Shown one piece after another: positions 48,472 to 58,457 of a stretch of 64,000 bases of DNA; the stretch's first letter is position 1; each line of letters begins with the position of its first letter. The notes under the pieces are model-generated. The model searched no databases. It was not told where the DNA came from and saw nothing but the letters and a program-made list of their open reading frames with translations. Origin of the DNA: SAR116 cluster bacterium (GTDB taxonomy: Bacteria > Pseudomonadota > Alphaproteobacteria > Puniceispirillales > Puniceispirillaceae); NCBI GenBank assembly GCA_004212735.1, contig SHBD01000006.1, forward strand, positions 1 through 64,000, read 5' to 3'. Made by a program: the position numbers and the translations under genes.

Positions 48472-50654
48472 CAGCCCTTTGCCTCCTGCTGCGTGTCGAA
48501 CATTGGAATTCGCATGGTTACCAGAGCGCCCTCCTCAGACCCGGCCGATCCCAAGACAAGGCCGCCAGCATGATCCTCGACAACCTTGCTGACAATCGCC
48601 AGCCCCAACCCGGTTCCCTTGTCGCGTTTGGTGACATAGGGCTCAAGCAGCTGGTTGAGATCCATGTCGGGGAATCCGGCACCATTGTCAGCAACCGTTA
48701 TGATGACAAAACCATCATTAATCGACAGTGACAAATCAATTCTCTGGTTCGGTGTGCCGGCATCGGCCATGCTGTCGGCGGCGTTCTGGATGAGGTTGGT
48801 CAGGGCCTGACGCAAAAGGCCGGGATCACCAAAAACGGTGAAGGGCTGATCATCTGGCTCAGCCGTCACCAAAACCGCCAGAGTCTCGGTCTCGAACAGA
48901 TTCGCCTGACCAACGACAAGCTCGCGCATCGAGACGGGCTGCATCACCGGTTGCGGCATACGGGCAAAGGCCGAAAATTCATCGACCATGCGGCCAATAT
49001 CACCAACCTGACGTGAGATGATCGAGAGATATTCGGTGAATTGTTCGGCCGCCTTGCTATCATCAGGCTTGAATTTGCGCAGCAGCCGGTCCGAGGCAAG
49101 CTGGATCGGGGTCAGTGGATTCTTGATTTCATGGGCGATGCGCCGGGCGATGTCTGACCAGGCCGCCTTGCGCTGGGCGTTGAGCAAATCGGTAACGTCA
49201 TCAAAGGTCACAACATAGCCAATGATACGGCCATCAACGATTTCCGAGGCAATTTTCGCGCGGATGGTGAGCCGGTTGGCACCCCGTGACAGAACAATCT
49301 GCTCCTCCGTCAGGCGGCGCATTTTACGGCCAACAACAGTGAGCAGCGATTTGAATTCGGGGACAACATCATCAAGACGCTTGCCGATCATCGTGACATC
49401 ATCGAGGCCAAGAAGCGCCAACGCCGCTACATTTGGCAGGGTCACCTTGCCATCGCGATCAAGACCAATGACGCCCGAGGAGACGCCGCCAAGCACCGCC
49501 TCGGTAAATTCGCGCCGCCTGTCCAATTGGGTGTTGGCCTGAACAAGCTGTTCGCGGCTGCGGGTGAGCTGGTCCAGCATGCGGTTGAAGGAGGCACCAA
49601 GCTGAGAAATCTCCTCAAGCTCCAGATTTTCGGGAACGCGTTGTGACAGATCACCGGTGCGCACCTGCTCGGCAACAGAAATCACCGAGCCAAGAGGCTC
49701 AACAATCGCATTTGCCAGATTGAGGCCAATCCACAAGGCGGCAATCAGCAGCAGCAACAGGACAAGGCCAAACAGAAAGGCAAAGCTGACCTGTAGATCA
49801 AGCTGTCTTATGCCAATCTGTTGATAATCTGAGGCGGCAAGCCGCGTCGTATCAACGGCCTCGAGAACCGATTTGTCGATGAAACGCCCGACAAACAGAT
49901 AGGCATCAACATAGCTCGTCAGCTTAACCACAGCGCGCAGTTTGTTGGTATCATCCGAGCGCAGCAGGACAATCTCACCGTCTCTGGCGCGGTCAACCCA
50001 GTCACTGCGCAGATTGGTGAAGGTCACGGCAAAGGCAAACCGCGATTTCGCCAGCACCTCACCCGTGCCGTCAAAAATAATTGCCTCGGACAAATTGCGC
50101 AACACCACCTGATTGTTGAGATAGGTGTCCATCTGCACAGGGTCATTGGCAAGGCGAAATGCCTCGCGGTTGACATCATTGGCCATCGTCAGGACATCGC
50201 TCCTGATCGAGCTTGCATGTTCCTCAAAATAGGAATCGGCGACCTGGACCGAACCGGTGACAGCTGTTGAAATGCGCTCAGCAAACCAGCCCCGCAATGA
50301 ATAATCGACGACAAACAGCGCAAACAGCGTGATGATGATGGCCGGCATCATGGTCACACCGCCAAACAGAATGGCAAGACGCCAATGCAGCTGATGGCCG
50401 GCAAGACGCTGGCGGCGTTCCGACCAGAGCCGCCAAATCTGGCGGACAACAAGCGAGCCAAGAACGATCACGGCGACAAGGTCAACCAGAAGCAGGCCTG
50501 TCAGAATTTCGGTGTTGTCGTCAAAACTGTCGATGCGCGACAGGCTGTAGGCGGTGATCGCCCCCATGCCAAGGGTGAACAGGATCGTCAAATAGGCAAG
50601 ATTATCCTCGCGCCACCAGCGCCGTGTCGCTATTTTTGCGCCCTCGATACTCAT
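48471..50654 (-). CDS. ntrY: Sensor histidine kinase NtrY
   Basis: 727 residues. Three N-terminal membrane segments (about 18-40, 52-73, 88-115), a periplasmic sensor region, a fourth at about 288-312, HAMP ([22 protein letters not shown]), PAS ([23 protein letters not shown]), HisKA with [20 protein letters not shown] and HATPase with [17 protein letters not shown] and [12 protein letters not shown]. It phosphorylates NtrX. It overlaps the ntrC stop by four bases. Confidence 0.94.
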   Translation of the reverse strand: MSIEGAKIATRRWWREDNLAYLTILFTLGMGAITAYSLSRIDSFDDNTEILTGLLLVDLVAVIVLGSLVVRQIWRLWSERRQRLAGHQLHWRLAILFGGVTMMPAIIITLFALFVVDYSLRGWFAERISTAVTGSVQVADSYFEEHASSIRSDVLTMANDVNREAFRLANDPVQMDTYLNNQVVLRNLSEAIIFDGTGEVLAKSRFAFAVTFTNLRSDWVDRARDGEIVLLRSDDTNKLRAVVKLTSYVDAYLFVGRFIDKSVLEAVDTTRLAASDYQQIGIRQLDLQVSFAFLFGLVLLLLLIAALWIGLNLANAIVEPLGSVISVAEQVRTGDLSQRVPENLELEEISQLGASFNRMLDQLTRSREQLVQANTQLDRRREFTEAVLGGVSSGVIGLDRDGKVTLPNVAALALLGLDDVTMIGKRLDDVVPEFKSLLTVVGRKMRRLTEEQIVLSRGANRLTIRAKIASEIVDGRIIGYVVTFDDVTDLLNAQRKAAWSDIARRIAHEIKNPLTPIQLASDRLLRKFKPDDSKAAEQFTEYLSIISRQVGDIGRMVDEFSAFARMPQPVMQPVSMRELVVGQANLFETETLAVLVTAEPDDQPFTVFGDPGLLRQALTNLIQNAADSMADAGTPNQRIDLSLSINDGFVIITVADNGAGFPDMDLNQLLEPYVTKRDKGTGLGLAIVSKVVEDHAGGLVLGSAGSEEGALVTMRIPMFDTQQEAKG

Positions 50655-52087
50655 CGCCCTGCCCTGATGTGGAGATCACGGATTTTCTTGCGCAGGGTGT
50701 TGCGGTTCATCCCCAGAATGTCCGCCGCGCGCACCTGATTGCCCCGGGTGATTTCAAGCGTTGCAACAATCAGTGGATGCTCGACCTCCCGCAGAACACG
50801 GCCATAGAGGCCGGGCGCCGGCAAACCACCGTCAAGCGCCTCGAAATAACGCCGGATATGCTGTTCGACCGAGGCCGCCAGACTCTCGGTTTCAATCTCG
50901 CGTGTGGCCTCACTGCTGGCAGCCTTGAACTCAGCCTCCACCGCCTCGCCGGAGATGGCATCCTCGCCGCGCAGAACCAGCAGCCGGCGGACCAGATTTT
51001 CCAGCTCGCGCACATTTCCCGGCCATGACCAGACCTTGAGCGCCCGCATCGCATCAGGCGTAAACCGCTTGTTCGGCAGGCCAGCCTGATTGGCTTGCAT
51101 CAGGAAATGATTGACCAGCGGCCCGATATCCTCGGCGCGCTCCCGCAGCGGTGGCAAGCGTAGCGGCACCACATTCAGACGATAGAACAGGTCCTCGCGG
51201 AACAATCCCTGCTGCATCAGATGCTGTAAATCATGATTGGTCGCGGCGATAATGCGGACATTGGCCCGAACCGGCCGGTGCGCCCCGACAGGCAGATATT
51301 CACCATCCTGCAGGACACGCAACAGCCGCGTCTGTGCCTCGGGCGGCATATCGCCCACCTCGTCAAGGAACAGGCTGCCACCCTCGGCCTGTTCAAAGCG
51401 GCCCGGCTGGCGGCTGTCTGCCCCCACAAACGCGCCTTTTTCATGGCCAAAAAGCTCAGATTCGATCAGATCCCGCGGGATGGCCGCCATATTGATGGCA
51501 ACAAAAGAGCCAGACCGGCGCGAGCCCAGATCATGCAGGGCACGGGCCACCAGCTCTTTGCCAGTGCCACTCTCACCGGTGACCAGAACCGTCAGATCGG
51601 TGCGGACCACGCGGGCCATTGCCTTGAAAATTTCCTGCATCGGGCGTGACCGGCCAACAAGGGGGCCGGCCTCCTCGCCCTGCCCTTTTGGCGCCGGCGT
51701 TCCCGCGGGGGTGCCGATGCTGGCCAAACCGCGCGCCGTCACCTCGATCAGGGCGCGCAATTCAAAGGGTTTTGGCAGGTACTCAAAAACCCCGGTTTCC
51801 TGTGCCTTGACCGCGGTCAGCAAGGTCGAACGCGCACTCATCACGATCACCGGCATGTCTGGCCGACGCTCCATGATGCGGGGCAACAGATCAAGCGCAT
51901 CTCCATCCGGCAGAGCCACATCAGTGATCAACACATCGCCCTTGCCAGACTCAATCAGTTTCCACAAACCGGCGGCATTGCCGCTTGACTGCACGGCATA
52001 GCCCTGTCGCGCCAACGCCTGTTGAACGACAAGGCGAACCGATTTGTCGTCCTCGGCAACGAGAATATGGGGTTGCTGCTCACTCAT
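50651..52087 (-). CDS. ntrC: Nitrogen regulator NtrC with altered sigma-54 loop
   Basis: 478 residues. Receiver with D56 ([12 protein letters not shown]) and KPF at 106-108, AAA+ with Walker A GESGTGKE (171-178), Walker B LFLDEVGD (239-246), R-finger region and a Fis-type HTH ([16 protein letters not shown]). The loop that touches sigma-54 normally reads GAFTGA. Here residues 218-223 are GAFVGA (codon GTG at the Thr position). That Thr is considered critical for opening sigma-54 promoters. Some alphaproteobacterial NtrC proteins work without sigma-54, so the protein may be functional in another mode. It overlaps ntrB and ntrY by four bases each. Confidence 0.93.
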   Translation of the reverse strand: MSEQQPHILVAEDDKSVRLVVQQALARQGYAVQSSGNAAGLWKLIESGKGDVLITDVALPDGDALDLLPRIMERRPDMPVIVMSARSTLLTAVKAQETGVFEYLPKPFELRALIEVTARGLASIGTPAGTPAPKGQGEEAGPLVGRSRPMQEIFKAMARVVRTDLTVLVTGESGTGKELVARALHDLGSRRSGSFVAINMAAIPRDLIESELFGHEKGAFVGADSRQPGRFEQAEGGSLFLDEVGDMPPEAQTRLLRVLQDGEYLPVGAHRPVRANVRIIAATNHDLQHLMQQGLFREDLFYRLNVVPLRLPPLRERAEDIGPLVNHFLMQANQAGLPNKRFTPDAMRALKVWSWPGNVRELENLVRRLLVLRGEDAISGEAVEAEFKAASSEATREIETESLAASVEQHIRRYFEALDGGLPAPGLYGRVLREVEHPLIVATLEITRGNQVRAADILGMNRNTLRKKIRDLHIRAGR

Positions 52088-53226
52088 CGGCGCGGCTCAC
52101 CGCCGCGCAGGCCCGTCACATTATGCGCCGGATCCTCGCCAAGGGGAAAATTGATCCGGAACACGGTCCCACCACGGGCGGAATCAACCTCGACCATGCC
52201 GCCATGATCGGCAACAACGCTGGCGACCATCGCCAGCCCGAGCCCGGAGCCACCGGCCTTTGCGGTCACGAAGGGATCGAAGATATGATCCCTGATATCG
52301 GGAGAAATGCCTGGCCCATTGTCGATAATCTCCACCTGAATTGGCACATGGAGCTGTGTGCGCATCGCCCCGGCAGACAGGCGGCGCCCCCGGGAGTAAG
52401 ATGTTTTTATATTTAATTCACCATTATTATCAGTTACTTCAGAGGCGTTCTTTATTATATTTATGAATGCCTGAATGAGCAAATCTCGATGCCCTTCCAT
52501 CACCGGCAGTGAAGGATCATAGGACCGCAACACCGACAGATGCGCGCCAAAGGACGCGCTGGCAATCGCCAGACAATGATCGAGAATCTCGTGGATGTTG
52601 ACCGGTGCCAGAACGACATTTGCACCGCCGGCAAACCCTTCCATCCGATCAAGAAGCGCGGTGATGCGGTCTGTCTCCTCAACAATCATGCGGGTCAACT
52701 CAGCATCATCCGCACCAAGATCGGCCTGCAACAGCTGAGCCGCCCCCTTGATGCCAGCAAGCGGGTTTTTTACCTCATGCGCCAGAAGCGCCGCCATTGC
52801 CGAGATCGAACGTGCCGCCCCATGAAAAACCGATTGTCCACGCAGACGTTCAGCAAGGGCGCGTTCCTGAATGGTCACCAAGAGCTGTCCTTCAGCAGGG
52901 CCGCGCTCGCCATAGGGCGAGATCTGCACATTGACCAGCTTCATGCCGATGCGTGGACTGGCAAATTCAACGCCCTGGTCGGCTACCGACACCTGTTGCG
53001 AGCGCGCCCGTGACAGCATGGAGAACAGCGGCGAATCCGCAGGGATCAATGTTGCTAACGGCGCCCCAATCAACATCACCTGTGAGGAGTGAAAGAACAT
53101 TTCTGCGGCATTGTTGAGATAGGTGAAATGATCCTGATCATCAATGACAAAGACCGGGTTGGGCAAATGCGCCAGAATGCTGACGGCGCCGGTATCACCG
53201 GATGTAACAAGCTGGCCCTCCATCAT
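52084..53226 (-). CDS. ntrB: Nitrogen sensor kinase NtrB
   Basis: 380 residues, cytosolic. PAS domain ([19 protein letters not shown]), HisKA with [20 protein letters not shown], and HATPase with [20 protein letters not shown] and [19 protein letters not shown]. NtrB phosphorylates or dephosphorylates NtrC under control of PII proteins. The N-box region is encoded by an abrupt AT-rich patch (52401-52470, 24% G+C). It overlaps dusB and ntrC by four bases each, so the operon is tightly coupled. Confidence 0.94.
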   Translation of the reverse strand: MMEGQLVTSGDTGAVSILAHLPNPVFVIDDQDHFTYLNNAAEMFFHSSQVMLIGAPLATLIPADSPLFSMLSRARSQQVSVADQGVEFASPRIGMKLVNVQISPYGERGPAEGQLLVTIQERALAERLRGQSVFHGAARSISAMAALLAHEVKNPLAGIKGAAQLLQADLGADDAELTRMIVEETDRITALLDRMEGFAGGANVVLAPVNIHEILDHCLAIASASFGAHLSVLRSYDPSLPVMEGHRDLLIQAFINIIKNASEVTDNNGELNIKTSYSRGRRLSAGAMRTQLHVPIQVEIIDNGPGISPDIRDHIFDPFVTAKAGGSGLGLAMVASVVADHGGMVEVDSARGGTVFRINFPLGEDPAHNVTGLRGGEPRR

Positions 53227-54227
53227 GCGGCCTCGCTCTCGCCCTCGTACTTACAGGCAGCAAGGGCGGTGAAGAAACTGTCAACAGCGGCAAAGACAGC
53301 GGTGGCGTCGGTGCTGTTATTGGCGATGTCACGCAGCCGCGCCGCGCCGGGAAGGCCGTTGGCATACCAGGCGATGTGTTTGCGCGCCAGACGCATGGCG
53401 TTGTCGCCATAATGGCTGAGCATATCATCGAGATGCAGCTTCATCAGCAGATGCCGCTGGGCTATATCGGGTTCGGGACGGACAGCACGGCCAGCCAGCA
53501 GATCACCCGCCTGCGCCAACAGCCAGGGCCGTCCCTGTGCGCCGCGCCCGATCATCACGCCGCTGGCCCCGCTTTCGACCATGGCAGCGCGCACATCGGC
53601 AAGATTGCGGATATCGCCATTGGCCAGAACCGGCAGGCGGGTCGCGGCCACGACATCGGCGATCCTGTGCCAATCGGCGGCCCCGTTATACATCTGGCAG
53701 CGGGTGCGCCCATGGACCGCCAGCATCTGGATGCCGGCCTCCTCGGCGATGACGGCAAACCGGTCGGCATTCAGGCTGTCATCATCCCAGCCAAGCCGCA
53801 TTTTCAGCGTGACCGGAATATCCACCGCGCCGACCACAGCCTCCATGATCGCGCCGGCAAGATGCTCATCACGCATCAGCGCAGAGCCGGACAGTTTTCC
53901 GGTGACCTTCTTCGCCGGGCAGCCCATATTGATGTCAATGAAACTGGCCCCAAGCGCGGCGGCAATGCGGGCTGCCTCAGCCATGACAGGTGGCTCCCAG
54001 CCGGCAAGCTGCACCGACAGAGGTGCCTCGCTGACCGCCTCGGTACGCAATTTCCGCATTTCCGAGCGCACCTCGCGCAGGATCGCCGCGCTGGCGATCA
54101 TCTCGGTGACGACAAGACCGCCACCGGCCCGCCGCACAGCACGGCGAAACGGCAAATCCGTGACCCCGGACATCGGCGCCAGAACCGCCGCATGTGCCAT
54201 CTCAACAGTGCCGATCGTCAGCGTCAT
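53223..54227 (-). CDS. dusB: tRNA-dihydrouridine synthase DusB (NifR3)
   Basis: 334 residues from ATG 54227. FMN barrel: AHAAVLAPMSGVTDLPFRR, FIDINMGCPAKKVTGKLSGS with catalytic Cys, TLKMRLGWDD and the phosphate loop PVLANGDIRNLADV. DusB reduces U17 of tRNA. It leads the ntrBC operon, the classic nifR3-ntrB-ntrC order. An open frame to 54329 exists but is not family-like. AGGGGA lies 11 bases upstream of the chosen ATG. Confidence 0.93.
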   Translation of the reverse strand: MTLTIGTVEMAHAAVLAPMSGVTDLPFRRAVRRAGGGLVVTEMIASAAILREVRSEMRKLRTEAVSEAPLSVQLAGWEPPVMAEAARIAAALGASFIDINMGCPAKKVTGKLSGSALMRDEHLAGAIMEAVVGAVDIPVTLKMRLGWDDDSLNADRFAVIAEEAGIQMLAVHGRTRCQMYNGAADWHRIADVVAATRLPVLANGDIRNLADVRAAMVESGASGVMIGRGAQGRPWLLAQAGDLLAGRAVRPEPDIAQRHLLMKLHLDDMLSHYGDNAMRLARKHIAWYANGLPGAARLRDIANNSTDATAVFAAVDSFFTALAACKYEGESEAA

Positions 54228-54386
54228 TCGGTATTGGTCCCCTTTTGGGTTTATGAGGTTGCGGTGTGGTTGCGGATACGTTCGCCACAATGGATTGCCT
54301 ATAAAGTGAGCATTGCAACGGCTGGCCAAGCGATCAAACGCCTAAATATTAAGCAAGTCGTAGCAAAATTTGCCGAAAAAGCCAAA

Positions 54387-54475
54387 TGATCAAAGGACAT
54401 GATCACCGCCTGATGATCAAGGGCACATGATCAGCGGCAAAGGACCAACGCCTAATGATCAAAAGCAAATGATCA
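54387..54475 (+). repeat. Cluster of six TGATCA sites in the dusB-ispDF gap
   Basis: TGATCA at 54387, 54400, 54414, 54428, 54456 and 54470, with a worn copy (GGACCA) between the fourth and fifth. They form a degenerate 13-15 bp tandem repeat containing a palindrome. Confidence 0.75.
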
Positions 54476-54571
54476 AAGATACGGCCAGGCCGGGGGATGG
54501 GCTTTGGTTTGCTCAATTTTCTATTTTCTCCCGGCCTTTACTTTATCCCGGCCTTTGGGGATAAGTGGCAT

Positions 54572-55993
54572 ATGAGCGCCGCATCGGACAAAAACCCCGG
54601 AACGCCTATGCCGCCAGCCATCGCCGCGGTGATTGTTGCCGCCGGTTCGGGCAGCCGCATGGCGGGGGCAACGCCGAAACAGTTTCTGGATTTGTGCGGC
54701 AAGCCGGTGCTCTGTCACAGTGTCGATAATTTTGCCAGCCATGCGGCGGTGGTGGAGATTGTCATCGTTGGCCCGCCCGATGATCTGACCAGCGTCCGGC
54801 GCGCGCTTGGCCACCAGCGAATGCAGGATGAGCGTCTGCGGATTGTCGCCGGCGGTGCAACACGGCAGCAATCGGTCAAGGCCGGGCTGGCCGCGCTTGG
54901 TGGCAGCAATGGTGGCAACAGGGCCGGCGACATGACCAGAAATCGGGCGAGTCTGGTTGGCATTCACGATGCGGCACGCCCGCTTGTAAGCCACGCGGTG
55001 ATTGACCGGCTGGCCGCAGCGATCAGCGATGAAGTGCCGGCGGCACTGCCTGTTCTGCCAGTGGCTGATACACTCAAATCAACGCATGTCCAAGAGTCAG
55101 TGCATATCCAAGAGTCAGTGCATATCCAAGAATCAGTGCGGGTCGGACGCATCAGTGGCACCATTGACCGTAATGGCGTGTGGGCGGCACAGACGCCGCA
55201 GATGTTTGACCTGGCAACCATTCTGGCGCTTCATGAGGGGTATGAGCGGCATGAAGGGCATGACGGCAGCACACAGCCCGTCACCGATGATGTCAGCCTC
55301 GCCGAGGGCGCTGGGTTGGCGATCGCTGCCATTGAGGGTGATCGCAGATTGATGAAATTGACGCATCAGGATGATCTGGCCATGCTGGTCGCGCTGGCCC
55401 AAAATGACCCAGCAAATAATGACCCAGCAAAAGAAGATTTGGCAAAAGAAGATTTGGCAAAAGATGATTTGGCGGGAGGAAGCGGAGCGATGGCGGAGAT
55501 GATGGATTTGCGCGTTGGCAATGGCTTTGACGTGCATAAATTCGCCGATACGTCCGGGCCGATTATGCTGGCCGGGATCAGCGTGCCCAGCGCGCATGGC
55601 ATGCTGGCGCATTCGGATGGTGATGTCGGGCTGCATGCGCTGTGTGATGCGATTTTCGGGGCGCTTGGCGATGGCGACATCGGCTTTCATTTCCCGCCTT
55701 CGGATGCCCGGTGGAAAAACGCAGACAGCGCCCAATTCCTGCGCTTTGCCGTTGAACGCTGCGCCCAGCACAACGCCGAATTACGGCATCTTGACCTGAC
55801 CATCATCTGTGAGACGCCAAAAATCACGCCGCATCGTGACGCGATGCGCGCCCGCATTGCCGAGATCAGCGGCCTGCCGATCGCTCGTATTGGCGTGAAG
55901 GCGACAACATCCGAGGGGCTTGGCTTTACCGGCCGGGGCGAGGGCATTGCCGCGCAGGCCACGGCCAGCGTTCTGTTTAGAGGCGGCGCATGA
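54572..55993 (+). CDS. ispDF: Bifunctional IspD-IspF (MEP pathway)
   Basis: About 473 residues from ATG 54572 (54497 and 54608 are alternatives). IspD half: [30 protein letters not shown] and [16 protein letters not shown]. IspF half from about residue 311: [10 protein letters not shown] (zinc Asp/His), [20 protein letters not shown] and [16 protein letters not shown]. IspD makes CDP-ME and IspF the cyclodiphosphate; the fusion is common in alphaproteobacteria. Two repeat expansions are present: three hexapeptides (HIQESV) inside the IspD domain and NDPAN/EDLAK pentapeptides in the interdomain linker. It is coupled to pgpA by ATGA. Confidence 0.94.
   Translation: MSAASDKNPGTPMPPAIAAVIVAAGSGSRMAGATPKQFLDLCGKPVLCHSVDNFASHAAVVEIVIVGPPDDLTSVRRALGHQRMQDERLRIVAGGATRQQSVKAGLAALGGSNGGNRAGDMTRNRASLVGIHDAARPLVSHAVIDRLAAAISDEVPAALPVLPVADTLKSTHVQESVHIQESVHIQESVRVGRISGTIDRNGVWAAQTPQMFDLATILALHEGYERHEGHDGSTQPVTDDVSLAEGAGLAIAAIEGDRRLMKLTHQDDLAMLVALAQNDPANNDPAKEDLAKEDLAKDDLAGGSGAMAEMMDLRVGNGFDVHKFADTSGPIMLAGISVPSAHGMLAHSDGDVGLHALCDAIFGALGDGDIGFHFPPSDARWKNADSAQFLRFAVERCAQHNAELRHLDLTIICETPKITPHRDAMRARIAEISGLPIARIGVKATTSEGLGFTGRGEGIAAQATASVLFRGGA
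55085..55138 (+). repeat. Three 18-bp repeats inside the IspD domain
   Basis: CATATCCAAGAGTCAGTG-type units at 55085, 55103 and 55121, encoding H(V/I)QESV three times between VADTLK and [10 protein letters not shown]. Confidence 0.92.
55403..55477 (+). repeat. Five 15-bp repeats in the IspD-IspF linker
   Basis: AATGACCCAGCAAAT-type units at 55403 and 55418, then GAAGATTTGGCAAAA-type units at 55433, 55448 and 55463. Confidence 0.9.
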
Positions 55994-56448
55994 CTCCGGC
56001 GCTGTGGTGTGCGCTGGCGACGGTCGGCCCGGTTGGCAAGATGCGCCCTGCGCCCGGCAGCTGGGGCTCACTTTTTGGCGTTGTGACCGGCTTTGGCCTT
56101 GCCAGCCTGTCATCCGGCCTGTTGGAGATCGCTATTTTGCTGGTGATAGTCTTTGGCACGATCGCCGCCAACCATCATCAAAGCGAAACAGGCAGCAAGG
56201 ATGCCTCCGAGGTGGTGATCGACGAGGTTGCCGGACAATGGATCGCGCTGCTGGTGATCCCGCTTGACTGGCGCTGGGCGCTGGCAGCCTTTGTGCTGTT
56301 CCGGCTTTTCGACATCACCAAGATCGGGCCGATTGGCATGGTCGAGAAATGGCCGGGCGGCGTTGGCGTCATGGCGGATGATGTGATTGCCGGCGTGTTT
56401 GCCGCGCTATGCCTGTGGCTGGCACAATGGTTCCTGCTTGCAGGCTGA
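55990..56448 (+). CDS. pgpA: Phosphatidylglycerophosphatase A
   Basis: 152 residues. PgpA pattern: [41 protein letters not shown] (catalytic-site DExxG), [21 protein letters not shown] and [13 protein letters not shown], with three to four membrane segments. It removes phosphate from phosphatidylglycerophosphate. The ATG overlaps the ispDF stop (ATGA) and cinA follows after 21 bp, so the three genes are one operon. Confidence 0.93.
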   Translation: MTPALWCALATVGPVGKMRPAPGSWGSLFGVVTGFGLASLSSGLLEIAILLVIVFGTIAANHHQSETGSKDASEVVIDEVAGQWIALLVIPLDWRWALAAFVLFRLFDITKIGPIGMVEKWPGGVGVMADDVIAGVFAALCLWLAQWFLLAG

Positions 56449-56469
56449 CCAGGGCAACAGAGGGACAAG

Positions 56470-56979
56470 ATGACGATAATGGCAGATGTTTCGGCAGATA
56501 TTTCAGAACTGGCAGCGCAGATCGTGGCGCAGGCAAGCGCCCGCAACAGCCCGATTGTCACCGCCGAATCCTGTACCGGTGGCATGGTGGCGGCGGCGCT
56601 GACCGATATTGCCGGGTCCTCGGCGGTGCTGGAACGCGGGCTGGTGACCTATAGCAATGAAGCGAAGATGGAGCTGCTTGGCGTGACCACTGACACATTG
56701 GCAGCACATGGCGCGGTGTCAGCAGAGTGCGCGGCGGAGATGGTTGCCGGTGCGCTGACGAAAACGCAGCCGGCGATGCTGGCGGTGGCCATCACCGGGA
56801 TTGCCGGTCCGGGTGGCGGCAGTCCAGAAAAGCCGGTGGGGCTGGTGCATTTCGCCAGCCAGCGCCGTGGGGGGACAGCGCTGCTGGACAAGGTTGTTTT
56901 CGCCGGAGACAGGGCCGCGGTCAGAGCGCAGGCAACACGGCACGCCCTACAGCTTCTGGCGGGGCTGATGCCTGAATAA
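56470..56979 (+). CDS. pncC: Nicotinamide-nucleotide amidase, CinA C-terminal domain (PncC)
   Basis: 169 residues, one CinA C-terminal domain without the N-terminal MoaB-like half. Motifs: VTAESCTGGMVAAALTDIAGSS, LVTYSNEAKMELLGV and AVAITGIAGPGGGSPEKPVGLVH. It hydrolyses NMN to nicotinate mononucleotide, salvaging NAD breakdown product. It follows pgpA closely and converges with the ratA gene. Confidence 0.93.
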   Translation: MTIMADVSADISELAAQIVAQASARNSPIVTAESCTGGMVAAALTDIAGSSAVLERGLVTYSNEAKMELLGVTTDTLAAHGAVSAECAAEMVAGALTKTQPAMLAVAITGIAGPGGGSPEKPVGLVHFASQRRGGTALLDKVVFAGDRAAVRAQATRHALQLLAGLMPE

Positions 56980-57010
56980 CTGACCGGCTATCAGCTGGGT
57001 GATTGATAGG

Positions 57011-57460
57011 CTATTTTGCGGCGAGCCGTTTTCCGTAGAGCGCATCCGCACGTGTCTCAAACGCCTGAACCATGCGGCGCACGGCCTCGGTAAACAAGGT
57101 CTCAATCACCGACTGCAGGAGCCGTGAGTTAAACTCAAAATCGACATAGAAATCGATCTCGCAGCCTTCTTCATGCGGCAGAAACCGCCATTTGTTGGTC
57201 AGATATCTGAATGGCCCCTCGGCATAGCGGACATTGATTTCGAGCGTGTCCGCGTCAAGATCGACATAGGAGGTGAATTTCTCGCGGAACATGCGAAACC
57301 CGATGATCAGATCGGCGGCAAGCGAGATTTCATCCTGATGGCGAATCCGCGCGGCAAGGCACCAGGGCAGGAATTGCGGATAGGAGCGCACATCGGCGAC
57401 CAGCGCGTAAAGCTGTTCCGGGCTGTGCCGGACAACCCGTTTTTCTGCGTGAACCGTCAT
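57011..57460 (-). CDS. RatA/COQ10-family START-domain protein
   Basis: 149 residues. Polyketide cyclase/START fold: VVRHSPEQLYALVADVRSYPQFLPWC, FREKFTSYVDLD, RYLTNKWRFLP and FYVDFEFNSRLLQSVIETLF, all typical of Coq10/RatA. In alphaproteobacteria this protein is more likely a ubiquinone-binding chaperone (COQ10-like) than a ribosome toxin. It is one base after lipA in the pdh-lipA operon, which supports a respiratory role. Confidence 0.88.
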   Translation of the reverse strand: MTVHAEKRVVRHSPEQLYALVADVRSYPQFLPWCLAARIRHQDEISLAADLIIGFRMFREKFTSYVDLDADTLEINVRYAEGPFRYLTNKWRFLPHEEGCEIDFYVDFEFNSRLLQSVIETLFTEAVRRMVQAFETRADALYGKRLAAK

Positions 57461-57461
57461 C

Positions 57462-58415
57462 TCAACTGGCTGCCAATACCGCGTTACGGGCCTGCTGCAA
57501 GGCGGCGAAATCCTCGTCAGCGTGATAGGAGGAGCGCGTCAGCGGTGTCGATGACATCAGCAAAAAGCCCTTGGCCCGGCCCTGCGCGGCATAGCCGTCA
57601 AACAGCTCTGGTTCGACAAAGCGGTCAACCGAGGCGTGTTTGGGCGTGGGTTGCAGATATTGGCCAATAGTCATGAAATCGACATCGGCACTGCGCAGAT
57701 CATCCATCAGTTGTCCAACCTCGTCATCCTCCTCGCCAAGGCCAACCATGATCCCTGATTTGGTGAAAATGGAGGGGTCGAGCTTTTTGACCTGCTGCAG
57801 GATTGATAGCGAGTGGAAATAACGGGCACCGGGCCGGATCTGGGGGTAGAGGCGCGGCACGGTTTCCATATTGTGATTGAACACGTCCGGGCGGGCTGCA
57901 ACGACAACCTCAAGCGCGCCCTCTTTGCGCAAAAAATCAGGAGTGAGAATTTCAATTGTCGTGCCAGCGGAATAAAGGCGGATGAATTCGATGGTGCGGG
58001 CAAAATGCGCGGCACCACCATCGGCAAGATCATCACGGTCAACCGAGGTGATGACAACATGGCGCAGACCAAGCGAGGCGACGGCTTTTGCCACATTTTC
58101 CGGCTCATCCATATCCAGCGCATCAGGCCGACCCGTGGCAACATTGCAGAACGCACAGGCGCGCGTGCAGACGGACCCAAGGATCATCATGGTGGCATGT
58201 TTCTGCGCCCAGCATTCACCGATATTGGGGCAGGCCGCCTCCTCGCATACGGTGACGAGATTGAGGTCACGCATCAGCGCCCGCGTTTCGGCATAGGCGG
58301 CCGACACCGGTGCTTTTACCCGCAGCCATTCCGGGCGACGCGGCTGCGGCCGGTCGGGATTTCGGCGTTTTTCCGGATGGCGCTTGGCACCCTTGGCGGT
58401 GTTGAGTTGGGGCAT
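57462..58415 (-). CDS. lipA: Lipoyl synthase
   Basis: 317 residues. Radical SAM enzyme with both clusters: auxiliary Cys set in [13 protein letters not shown] and the CxxxCxxC of [29 protein letters not shown] and the terminal [10 protein letters not shown] (with the conserved RSSY serine ligand) are also present. It inserts sulfur at C6 and C8 of protein-bound octanoate. Placement directly after lpd supplies the lipoyl groups needed by the pdhB and pdhC products. Confidence 0.96.
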   Translation of the reverse strand: MPQLNTAKGAKRHPEKRRNPDRPQPRRPEWLRVKAPVSAAYAETRALMRDLNLVTVCEEAACPNIGECWAQKHATMMILGSVCTRACAFCNVATGRPDALDMDEPENVAKAVASLGLRHVVITSVDRDDLADGGAAHFARTIEFIRLYSAGTTIEILTPDFLRKEGALEVVVAARPDVFNHNMETVPRLYPQIRPGARYFHSLSILQQVKKLDPSIFTKSGIMVGLGEEDDEVGQLMDDLRSADVDFMTIGQYLQPTPKHASVDRFVEPELFDGYAAQGRAKGFLLMSSTPLTRSSYHADEDFAALQQARNAVLAAS

Positions 58416-58457
58416 TGCAGATCAACCAGCGTATGAGGCGAGGGTTAACATTTCCCC

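Noticed and set aside
54572-55993. IspD-IspF fusion as an oddity
   Set aside because: The fusion is common in alphaproteobacteria. Only the repeat insertions are unusual.
57011-57460. RatA as a toxin of a toxin-antitoxin pair
   Set aside because: No RatB-like partner lies beside it; the location in the pdh-lipA operon and COQ10-like motifs favour a quinone-related role.
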